Shown here in pieces: positions 24,151 through 30,676 of a stretch of 64,000 nucleotides of DNA (positions are counted from its first letter, which is position 1; each line of letters begins with the position of its first letter). Position numbers and translations under genes: made by a program. The DNA is taken from positions 1 through 64,000 of the forward strand of contig NZ_JACDXU010000002.1 in the NCBI RefSeq assembly GCF_020539485.1. Reading direction: 5' to 3'. Source of the stretch: Fulverythrobacter ferritrahens (GTDB lineage: Bacteria > Pseudomonadota > Alphaproteobacteria > Sphingomonadales > Sphingomonadaceae). The notes under the pieces were generated by a model. The model did not search any database. It was not told the origin of the DNA and saw nothing but the letters and a program-made list of their open reading frames with translations.

Positions 24151-24278
24151 CCTCAGGCGCCGGGCGCGGGCCATCCGGCCCGCTTGGCTTTCCTCGCCCT
24201 TTCCGGGCTGCGGGCGCCCGAAGCAGCGAAGCTGCGAAGGATAGCCAAGGCCGCGGATGCGGCCGCCGGCGCTTGAGG
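24151..24278. repeat. Cloverleaf-like structured repeat (complete copy)
   Basis: The intergenic segment after the capsid gene folds as nested inverted repeats. The outer arms are CCTCAGGCGCCGG (24151-24163) and CCGGCGCTTGAGG (24266-24278). A hairpin GCGGGCC/GGCCCGC sits at 24166-24183, and an inner arm TTGGCTTTCCTCGC (24184-24197) pairs with GCGAAGGA and AGCCAA (24234-24248). A GGCCGC/GCGGCC hairpin follows. Half of it recurs at 26946-27040. Confidence 0.65.
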
Positions 24279-24296
24279 TCAATCAAAGGAACCAAA

Positions 24297-24845
24297 ATGC
24301 GGACGATCCTTACCCCCGCCCCACTGCCGGAAGCGGCACTGGGCGAATTGAAGGCGTGGCTGGCCATTGCCTCCGGCGCAGAGGACCAGCTTCTCGCCGC
24401 CCTGCTGCGCGCCGCGCTCGACGCGTTTGCGGGTTTCACGGGCCGCATTGCGCTGACGGCAGAATGCGAGGAACTGCTGCCCGCCCACCCCGGCTGCTGG
24501 CTGCGCCTGTCCGCCGATCCTGTGCAGGCAATCACGGCGGTAGAGAGCGTCGCAGGGGACGGCACCCGCACGCCGTTACCCGCCGATGCCTATGCGGTGG
24601 AGCTGGAAGCGGATGGTTCGGCACGCTTCCGCGTCCTGCGGCAGAGCGCAACGAAACGCCTTGCCCTTGCCCTCACTGCCGGGCTTGCCTCCGACTGGCC
24701 TGCCCTGCCCGAGGCGATCCGCCACGGCGTGATCCGGCTGGCCGCGCATCTCTATCGCGAACGCGATGGCGAGGCGGCACAGGCCAGCCCGCCCGCGGCG
24801 GTGGCAGCGCTCTGGCACCCATGGCGGCGAGTGCGGCTGGCATGA
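24297..24845 (+). CDS. GTA head-tail connector (g6)
   Basis: The 182-aa connector protein of the gp6/YqbG adaptor type, expected to bind beneath the portal. Visible family features are the helical start (LPEAALGELKAWLAIASGAEDQLLAALL), AALDAFAGFTGRIALTAEC, and a beta-rich middle WLRLSADPVQAITAVESV. The ATG at 24297 follows AAAGGA. It overlaps a 55-codon gene by four bases. Confidence 0.87.
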   Translation: MRTILTPAPLPEAALGELKAWLAIASGAEDQLLAALLRAALDAFAGFTGRIALTAECEELLPAHPGCWLRLSADPVQAITAVESVAGDGTRTPLPADAYAVELEADGSARFRVLRQSATKRLALALTAGLASDWPALPEAIRHGVIRLAAHLYRERDGEAAQASPPAAVAALWHPWRRVRLA

Positions 24846-25009
24846 TCCGGGCGAGCCTTTCCACCCGCAGCCTTGCGGCGAGACTTGGCGCCAAGGCCAC
24901 GATCCTCGCCCAAGCCGCCGCCGAAAACCGCCAGCGCACCCGCCGCGCCGATCCGCTGCGCTGGCGCCTGCCGCGCCTGCTCTGGCCGCTCATCACGAAA
25001 GGGGACTGA
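24842..25009 (+). CDS. Small basic GTA protein in the g7 position
   Basis: A 55-aa, strongly basic protein (MIRASLSTRSLAARLGAKAT ... RTRRADPLRWRLPRLLWPL). It starts within the stop codon of g6 (ATGA) and is followed after 3 bp by the g8 gene. In RcGTA the head-closure protein g7 of over 100 aa occupies this slot. Either the adaptor is reduced to this short form or it is a different small protein. Its overlap, its position and its compact operon placement support it as a true gene. No family is recognised. Confidence 0.6.
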   Translation: MIRASLSTRSLAARLGAKATILAQAAAENRQRTRRADPLRWRLPRLLWPLITKGD

Positions 25010-25012
25010 CCC

Positions 25013-25399
25013 ATGGAAATCCTCCTGCGCGCCGCGCTGCTCGACTGGCTGCGCGCCGATCCCGCACTCGCCGCCGTCAATCTGGTGGCGGAAGAAGCGC
25101 CCGCCGCCGCCAGCCTGCCCTGGCTGGGCATCGCCGCCAGCGCCAGCACGGACTGGAGCGCCAAGGGCGTGGCGGGCCGCGAAATCCGCATCGCGCTGGA
25201 ACTCCACTGCCGGGGCGGCGACCCCGCCAGTGCCGCAACGCTGGTCCGCGCGATTGGCGAGTGCGTGGAAGCCCTCCCGCGCGACCAGCCGGGCCTTGCA
25301 ATCATCACCACCCAGTTCCTGCGCGCGCGGGCCGAGCAGCGGGCGAGGAACACCCGCTCGGTGCTGCTGGAATATCGATTCCGGGTTCTGGCGGACTGA
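25013..25399 (+). CDS. GTA DUF3168 tail terminator-like protein (g8)
   Basis: A 128-aa DUF3168 protein, the family of tail terminator or completion proteins that cap the tail tube. The family start LLRAALLDWLRADPALAAVN and the end QPGLAIITTQFLRARAEQRARNTRSVLLEYRF are clear. GAAAGGGG stands before the ATG. It fits its place between the head connectors and the tail tube protein. Confidence 0.87.
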   Translation: MEILLRAALLDWLRADPALAAVNLVAEEAPAAASLPWLGIAASASTDWSAKGVAGREIRIALELHCRGGDPASAATLVRAIGECVEALPRDQPGLAIITTQFLRARAEQRARNTRSVLLEYRFRVLAD

Positions 25400-25413
25400 A
25401 TAAGCAACCTGAT

Positions 25414-25437
25414 CCCCCTCCTCTGAAGAGGAGGGGG
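25414..25437 (+). other. Perfect hairpin before the tail tube gene
   Basis: A 10-bp perfect stem (CCCCCTCCTC 25414-25423, loop TGAA, GAGGAGGGGG 25428-25437) lies between g8 and g9. No U-tract follows, so it is more likely an RNA stability or processing element than a terminator. It raises the possibility of separately controlled expression of the abundant tail tube protein. Confidence 0.5.
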
Positions 25438-25467
25438 CTTCTGACCCTATCCCCACAGGAGACCCCC

Positions 25468-25875
25468 ATGACTGCCCAGAAAGGCTCCGCCTTCCTCCTC
25501 AAGATCGGCGATGGCGCCACCCCCGCCACTTACCGGATCGTCGCCGGGCTGCGTACCACGCAGATGTCCATCAATGGCGACACTGTCGTCATCACGCACA
25601 AGCAATCCGGCGGCTGGCGCGAGCTGCTTTCCGGCGCGGGCATCCGCTCCGTCTCGGTCAGCGCGGCGGGGCTGTTCCTCGGCAGCGAGGCCGAGGCCGA
25701 CCTGCGCAGCCACGCGCTGGCGGGTACGCTGGAGGAATATGAGCTGTCCTTCGAGGATGGCGAGCGCCTGCGCGGGCGCTTCCTGATCCAGCGGCTGGAC
25801 TATGCCGGGGATTTCAATGGCGAGCGCAATTACACGCTTCAGCTTGAAAGCTCCGGTGCCGTGGTGCCGGCATGA
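25468..25875 (+). CDS. GTA major tail tube protein (g9)
   Basis: A 135-aa tail tube protein of the TP901-1 major tail family. Motifs are KGSAFLLKIGDGATPATYRIVAGLRTTQMSINGDTVVITHK near the start, and DFNGERNYTLQLESSG at the end. It forms the hexameric tube through which DNA leaves the particle. The ATG at 25468 begins the conserved reading. The start of g10 overlaps its stop by four bases. Confidence 0.92.
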   Translation: MTAQKGSAFLLKIGDGATPATYRIVAGLRTTQMSINGDTVVITHKQSGGWRELLSGAGIRSVSVSAAGLFLGSEAEADLRSHALAGTLEEYELSFEDGERLRGRFLIQRLDYAGDFNGERNYTLQLESSGAVVPA

Positions 25876-26186
25876 GCCGCCCGGCCAATTCCTTGCGGGG
25901 CGAAGCAGCGATCATGCTGCAGGGCCGCGCCCGCCTGCTGCGCCCCAGCTTCGCGGCACTGGTCGCGGCGGAGGAAGAACTCGGCCCCCTCTTCGCGCTG
26001 GTCGAGCGGGCCGGGCGCGGCACCTTGCGGCTGGCGGAAATGGCCGCGCTGTTCTGGCACTGCCTGGCCGAGCCGGAAGGGGTGAGCCGCGAGCAGATGG
26101 GCGAGGCAGTGCTGACTATCGGCCTTGCCGAAGCAGCCAAGCCGCTGCGTGTGCTGCTCGGCCAGATCTTGCAGGGGCGCGAGTGA
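25872..26186 (+). CDS. GTA tail assembly chaperone-like protein (g10)
   Basis: A 104-aa protein of the GTA gp10 / phage tail assembly chaperone 11 type. The conserved start is SLRGEAAIMLQGRARLLRPSFAALVAAEEELGPLFALVER, followed by the helix RLAEMAALFWHCL. Together with the following short gene it occupies the place where phages keep tail assembly chaperones, which load the tape measure protein. Both ends overlap neighbours by four bases (ATGA, GTGA). Confidence 0.88.
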   Translation: MSRPANSLRGEAAIMLQGRARLLRPSFAALVAAEEELGPLFALVERAGRGTLRLAEMAALFWHCLAEPEGVSREQMGEAVLTIGLAEAAKPLRVLLGQILQGRE

Positions 26187-26380
26187 GCGACAGCTTATCC
26201 CCGGTTGCCCGGCGCCTTTCCGGCCTCGTCCCGCGCCTGCTCGGGTGGAGCCCGGACGCCTTCTGGGCCGCCACGCCCGCCGAACTTGCCGCGATCCTCG
26301 TGCCCGAAGCCGGGGGCGATCCCGCCCCGCTCTCCCGCGCCGACCTCAACCGAATGATGGAGCAAGATGGCCATGGATGA
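26183..26380 (+). CDS. GTA small tail assembly chaperone (g10.1)
   Basis: A 65-aa protein starting with GTG in the stop codon of g10 (GTGA). It contains LSGLVPRLLGWSPDAFWAATPAELAAIL, which is the signature of the TIGR02216/rcc01693 family (about 60 aa). It overlaps the tape measure gene by 14 bp. In phages the two chaperones form a pair, here as separate genes rather than by ribosomal frameshifting. Confidence 0.85.
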   Translation: MSDSLSPVARRLSGLVPRLLGWSPDAFWAATPAELAAILVPEAGGDPAPLSRADLNRMMEQDGHG

Positions 26381-26945
26381 CGAAATCGAGAGCCTGCTGG
26401 TGGAAGTCCGCGCCAATACGCAGGGCTTCGCGCAGGATATGGAGGCGATGCGCTCCTCCTTGGACGGCACGCTGGTCGGCGGGTTCGAACGGGCGGGCAG
26501 CGTGCTCGAAACCGGCCTCACTTCCGCGATCCGCCGGGGCGGGCTGGGCTTCGACGATCTGAAGCGCGTGGCCCTGCGCACCATGGACGAGATCGCCGCA
26601 CAGGCCGTGCAGAGCGGACTGGGCTCGATCCTCGGCACCGGAGGCGGCGGAGGCGGCGGAGGCGGCGGACTGACCGGAAGCCTTGTCGGCGCGCTGTTCG
26701 GCCTGCCCGGCCGCGCGACCGGCGGCCCGGTCAGCCCCGGCAGTGCCTATGTAGTGGGCGAGCGCGGGCCGGAACTCTTCGTGCCGACCAGCGCGGGCCG
26801 CGTGGAGGCGCAGCCCGGTGGAAGCCCGCGCGATGTACGCGTGGCGATCCGGCTCACCATTCCACGCGGCAGCGACAGCCCCACAGCCCTGCGCCGTTCC
26901 ACCCGCCAGCTGGCCAGCGCCGTGCGGCGGGTGCTTGATTCTTGA
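26367..26945 (+). CDS. GTA tail tape measure protein (g11)
   Basis: A 192-aa tape measure protein, which sets tail length. It is short, as in RcGTA (about 220 aa), in line with the short GTA tail. The N-terminal half is helical (ESLLVEVRANTQGFAQDMEAM). A ten-residue poly-Gly run lies in the centre (about residues 92-101), and the C-terminal part has the phage signature GGPVSPGSAYVVGERGPELF. The ATG at 26367 follows GGAG. A GC-rich repeat separates it from g12. Confidence 0.87.
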   Translation: MAMDDEIESLLVEVRANTQGFAQDMEAMRSSLDGTLVGGFERAGSVLETGLTSAIRRGGLGFDDLKRVALRTMDEIAAQAVQSGLGSILGTGGGGGGGGGGLTGSLVGALFGLPGRATGGPVSPGSAYVVGERGPELFVPTSAGRVEAQPGGSPRDVRVAIRLTIPRGSDSPTALRRSTRQLASAVRRVLDS

Positions 26946-27071
26946 GCCTCAAGCGCCGGCGGGGCCTTCCGGCCCCTTGGCTTTCCTCGCGCCTACGGCG
27001 CTGCGGGCGGCCGTTCGGCCTTGCGGGCCGCGATACGGCCCGGGGCGCACCTATGATCCGGAGATATATAA
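26946..27071. repeat. Cloverleaf-like structured repeat (partial copy)
   Basis: This region shares the left arm CCTCAAGCGCCGG (26946-26958), a GGGGCC-TTCC-GGCCCC hairpin and the TTGGCTTTCCTCGC arm with the complete element at 24151-24278. It then continues into different GC-rich hairpins (GCGCC/GGCGC and GGGCCG/CGGCCC). The closing arm is absent. Confidence 0.6.
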
Positions 27072-29402
27072 ATGGCATTCTGGCTCGCCGCCCGGCGGAA
27101 CGGACAGCAATCCGATTGGGTCCAGCGTTTCGATCCGCGTTTCTGGACCGCCGATTTCCCGCGCCCGATGATGGCCAGCGTCACCACGACGGCACCCGAT
27201 ACGCTGCGAGTGGAGGCCGAATTCTTCCGCGCCTCCGACCTTGCCGGGCTGATCTGGGACAGCGAGGACCGGATCGACCACCCCCTGCTCGCCTATGAGA
27301 CGGACCGCGATTATTCGCGCACCACCTTGCGCTTCCGCTGGCGCTCCGGCGGCATCCAGCCGCTCGACGCCGCCAATGGGCCGACCCTGACTATCGAGGG
27401 GCGCGATACCGCAGGCGTGCCGCGCAGCTGGTATGTCCGCCTGTGGAACTATGCCAGCGGCACGCCGGAAGACGCGCTGGTGGAACTGCCCTTCTCCGCC
27501 CTCGATAGCGGGTGGAGCGTTTCGGAAGGGACAGACCCGGTCAATCCGGCAGCCATCGACCGCATGTTCATCTCGCTCGCCCCGCTCGGCTATGCGCCCG
27601 GCGTAGATGATCTGCTGCCCGCCCGTGTGGATGGCTGGGCCGAAATGAGCGGCATCGCCTGCGAAGGCCATCGCCCCATGCTGCGCATCGGCGATGTGCT
27701 GCTGCCCCCGCATGGCACCGGCATCGCCACCGGCTATGACGATTGCTACAACCAGACGCCCGCGCGGGTGCTGCGCTCCATCCGCGGCCTCGGCTATCGG
27801 GGGCGGATCGTGCATTATCTGGGCATGAGCCATCTGTTCCGGCTGGTGTCCGATGGCTCGGCCCTGCTGGCCGATCCGTCGGGCGCTCTGTCCGGCCCCG
27901 CTGCTGCATGGCATGGTGATTTCTTCCGCCTTTGTGCCGCGCAGGGGTTCGAGGCCATCGCCTCGCTTTCCTACGAAATGCTGGCTGAGCACTGCCCGCC
28001 CACCTGGCAACAGCGCGCCTTCGACGGCACGCCTGCCCGCACGGCATGGAGCCCGCCTTCCGCACTGCTCTCCCCGGCCCATGGCGGTGCGAATGGCTGG
28101 TTGCAGGCTGTAGCGGCGCAAGTGGTAGCGCTGCTAAAGGCGGCGGACCTGCCGGTGCTCTTCCAGATCGGGGAGCCGTGGTGGTGGATCACGCCGGAAG
28201 GGCGCATCTGCCTCTATGACGATGCGGCGAAAGCGGCTTTCGGCGGCGATCCGCCCGCCATACCGGATATGCGCCAGCCGCTGGGCGCGGCGCAGAAAGG
28301 CCTGCTCGACGCGGCAGGTGAAGTACTCGCCGCTTCGACCGCCGCGCTGGCCGATGCAGTGCGTGGGGCGGCGGGTGAGGCGGGGGCCGAAGTGCTGCTG
28401 CTGGCCTTCACCCCCATTATTCTCGATCCCGCCATGCCGGAACTCTGCCGCGCCAATCTGCCCGCGGGCTGGGCCTTCCCCGCCTTCGACCGCTTGCAGG
28501 TGGAGGATTATGACTGGCTGACCGCCGGGGCCGATGCCCCGCGCCGCGCGGCCTATGCCGTGCTGGACGAGCGGCTGGGCTACCCGCCGGACCGGCAGGA
28601 TTATCTCGCGGGCTTCGTCCCCTTGCCCGAAAATGCCGACACGCAATGGCGGCGGATCGACGCCGGACTTTCGGAAGCCGCCGCGCGCGGCATTGCCCGC
28701 CGCTTCGTCTGGGCCCTGCCGCAGGTCGCGCGGGACGGTTTCACTTTGCTTGCCCCACCGGAAGGAGATGCCATGCAGGCCTTCGACGATGTCCATTACC
28801 CCCTCGCCCTTGGCCGCGACGCCGGGGTCAGCCCGGAATTTTCCACCAGCATCACCGTCACCGCATCGGGCCATGAACGCCGCGCGAGCCATTGGGCCGA
28901 TGCCCGGCTGCGCTTCGATGTCGGGCCCGGCATCCGTTCCGAAGAGGAACTCGGCACGCTGATTGCCTTCTTCCGCGCCCGGCGCGGGGCGGCGCGCACC
29001 TTCCTGCTGGCCGATCCCTTCGATTTCAGCTCCAACGGGATGAGCGGCGCGCCCACCATGCTGGACCAGAAACTCGGCACGGGGGATGGCGCAAGTGCCC
29101 GCTTCCCGCTGGTGAAGCATTATGGCGGCGCGGACGATCCGCAGATCCGCCCGATCACCCGGCCTCGGCCCGAAAGCGTGACCGTCAGCGTGGATGGCCT
29201 GCCCGCCAGTGGCTGGACGCTCGGCGAAAAGGGGCTGGTGCTGTTCGACGCCGCCCCGCCCGAAGGCGCGGATATCCGCGCGGGCTTTCTGTTCGACGTG
29301 CCGGTGCGCTTCGCGGAAGACCGGCTGGACGTGACCGGCGCCAGCTTCGCCGCCGGGGAAGCGCCCAGCGTGCCGCTGATCGAAGTGCGGGAAGCGGCAT
29401 GA
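27072..29402 (+). CDS. GTA DUF2460 distal tail protein with large N-terminal extension (g12)
   Basis: A 776-aa fusion. Residues from about 568 match the DUF2460 distal tail protein (FDDVHYPLALGRDAGVSPEF, then WADARLRFDVGPGIRSEEEL, then LIAFFRARRGAARTFLLADP), which joins tail tube to baseplate. The preceding 567 residues, with segments such as YVRLWNYASG, CYNQTPARVLRSIRGLGYRG and LFQIGEPWWWITPEGRICLY, look like a TIM-barrel or glycoside-hydrolase-like adhesion module. RcGTA g12 has only about 210 aa. An AAGGAG (28762-28767) precedes an in-frame ATG at 28773 that would yield a 209-aa DUF2460 protein by itself. It overlaps g13 by four bases. Confidence 0.85.
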   Translation: MAFWLAARRNGQQSDWVQRFDPRFWTADFPRPMMASVTTTAPDTLRVEAEFFRASDLAGLIWDSEDRIDHPLLAYETDRDYSRTTLRFRWRSGGIQPLDAANGPTLTIEGRDTAGVPRSWYVRLWNYASGTPEDALVELPFSALDSGWSVSEGTDPVNPAAIDRMFISLAPLGYAPGVDDLLPARVDGWAEMSGIACEGHRPMLRIGDVLLPPHGTGIATGYDDCYNQTPARVLRSIRGLGYRGRIVHYLGMSHLFRLVSDGSALLADPSGALSGPAAAWHGDFFRLCAAQGFEAIASLSYEMLAEHCPPTWQQRAFDGTPARTAWSPPSALLSPAHGGANGWLQAVAAQVVALLKAADLPVLFQIGEPWWWITPEGRICLYDDAAKAAFGGDPPAIPDMRQPLGAAQKGLLDAAGEVLAASTAALADAVRGAAGEAGAEVLLLAFTPIILDPAMPELCRANLPAGWAFPAFDRLQVEDYDWLTAGADAPRRAAYAVLDERLGYPPDRQDYLAGFVPLPENADTQWRRIDAGLSEAAARGIARRFVWALPQVARDGFTLLAPPEGDAMQAFDDVHYPLALGRDAGVSPEFSTSITVTASGHERRASHWADARLRFDVGPGIRSEEELGTLIAFFRARRGAARTFLLADPFDFSSNGMSGAPTMLDQKLGTGDGASARFPLVKHYGGADDPQIRPITRPRPESVTVSVDGLPASGWTLGEKGLVLFDAAPPEGADIRAGFLFDVPVRFAEDRLDVTGASFAAGEAPSVPLIEVREAA
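28762..28775 (+). promoter_or_regulatory. Internal ribosome binding site and start in g12
   Basis: AAGGAG at 28762-28767 stands five bases before an ATG at 28773 that is in frame with the long gene. Translation from here gives 209 aa, matching stand-alone DUF2460 proteins. It is either a relic of a gene fusion or a working second start. Confidence 0.5.
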
Positions 29403-30223
29403 GCCGGGTGTTCTTTTCCAGCGAGCTGGAAGGCACTGCGCTTTACTGGCGGATCGAACGGCGCGACGGAGTGGCGCTGGGCTTCACCGGCCATGATCGC
29501 GATCTGTGGTTCGACGGGCTGCTGCACCGCGCCGCACCCGGCATGCTGCCTTCCGCCATCCGCCGCAATGCCGGGCTGGAAGCGGATAGCGCCGAAGTGG
29601 AAGGCGCGTTGTCCCACGATGCCCTGTCCGCCGCCGATCTCGCCGCCGGGCGGTTCGATGGCGCGCGCATCGCCATGGGCGTGGTCGATTGGGAAAACCT
29701 GGAACGCACGATCCTGTTCACTGGCGAGCTGGGCGCGGTCACGCTGGAGGGGCAGAGCTTTTCGGCCGATCTGCGCTCCGCCAAGGCGGCGCTGGAAATC
29801 GATCCGGTGCCGCGCACCAGCCCCACCTGCCGCGCGGCATTCTGCGGGCCGGGCTGCACGCTTTCCGCCGCGCGCTACACGCATGAGGGAATGCTAGCCG
29901 CCTTCGACCCGGAAACAGGCCGCACGCGCTTTACCGGTGCCCCTGCCGCGCCCGAAGCGATGGAAAACGGCAGCCTGCGCTGGCTGGACGGGCCACAAGC
30001 CGGGCTGGCGATGGAAGTGGTGGAGGCTGATGCCGAGGGTCTGCTGCTCGACCAGCCGGTGGCTCTCGCTACCCCCATCGGCACGCGCGCGCTTCTGCGG
30101 GAAGGCTGCGACCACACTCTGGCCATGTGCGCCGCGCGCTTCGGCAATGCGGCCAATTTCCAGGGCGAGCCTTTCCTGCCGGGCAACGATCTGCTCGCCC
30201 GCTATCCGCTGGCCCCAACATGA
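29399..30223 (+). CDS. GTA baseplate hub protein, DUF2163 (g13)
   Basis: A 274-aa DUF2163 protein. The family start ALYWRIERRDGVALGFTGHDRDLWFDG is clear. The C-terminal half carries a Cys set: CRAAFCGPGC (C-x4-C-x3-C) and CDHTLAMC (C-x6-C), next to RFGNAANFQGEPFLPGND. These are suited to a bound metal or iron-sulfur cluster, as I recall reported for the RcGTA hub. The protein forms the baseplate ring under the tail tube. Overlaps with g12 and g14 are four bases each. Confidence 0.9.
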   Translation: MSRVFFSSELEGTALYWRIERRDGVALGFTGHDRDLWFDGLLHRAAPGMLPSAIRRNAGLEADSAEVEGALSHDALSAADLAAGRFDGARIAMGVVDWENLERTILFTGELGAVTLEGQSFSADLRSAKAALEIDPVPRTSPTCRAAFCGPGCTLSAARYTHEGMLAAFDPETGRTRFTGAPAAPEAMENGSLRWLDGPQAGLAMEVVEADAEGLLLDQPVALATPIGTRALLREGCDHTLAMCAARFGNAANFQGEPFLPGNDLLARYPLAPT

Positions 30224-30666
30224 GCGGCCACGGCATGAGCGGCCTTACCCCCGGCCTCGCTCTCGCCCGTGCGGCCATGGCGCTGATCGGCACACCCTTT
30301 CGCCTGCACGGCCGCGATCCGGCGACGGGGCTGGATTGCGTCGGGCTGGTCCATGCCGCGCTGGCCGCCATCGGCCGGGAAGCGCCGGCACCCTGCGATT
30401 ACGGCCTGCGCAATCGCGACATTTCCCGCCCGCTCGGCTTTCTAAGCAAGGCCGGGCTCGCGCAAACATCCGCCCCGCCTCTGCCCGGCGATGTGCTGCT
30501 GGTGGAGCCCGGCCCGCTCCAGCATCATCTGCTGATCCTGGGGGAGGATGGCGCTGTCATCCATGCCCATGCCGGGCTGCGCCGCGTCGTTTCCACGCCC
30601 TGGCCCTCTACTGAACCAGCCCCCTGGCCCGTGCTGCACCGCTGGCGCATGATCCCTTCCGCTTGA
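30220..30666 (+). CDS. GTA NlpC/P60 cell wall peptidase (g14)
   Basis: A 148-aa NlpC/P60 domain protein that would cut peptidoglycan cross-links of the recipient as DNA enters. The catalytic Cys lies in GLDCVGLVHAALAAIG and the His probably in LQHHLLILGEDG, with IHAHAGLRRVV following. The start overlaps the stop of g13 (ATGA). Length is normal for the GTA version (about 150 aa). Confidence 0.9.
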   Translation: MSGHGMSGLTPGLALARAAMALIGTPFRLHGRDPATGLDCVGLVHAALAAIGREAPAPCDYGLRNRDISRPLGFLSKAGLAQTSAPPLPGDVLLVEPGPLQHHLLILGEDGAVIHAHAGLRRVVSTPWPSTEPAPWPVLHRWRMIPSA

Positions 30667-30676
30667 GGAATTACCC

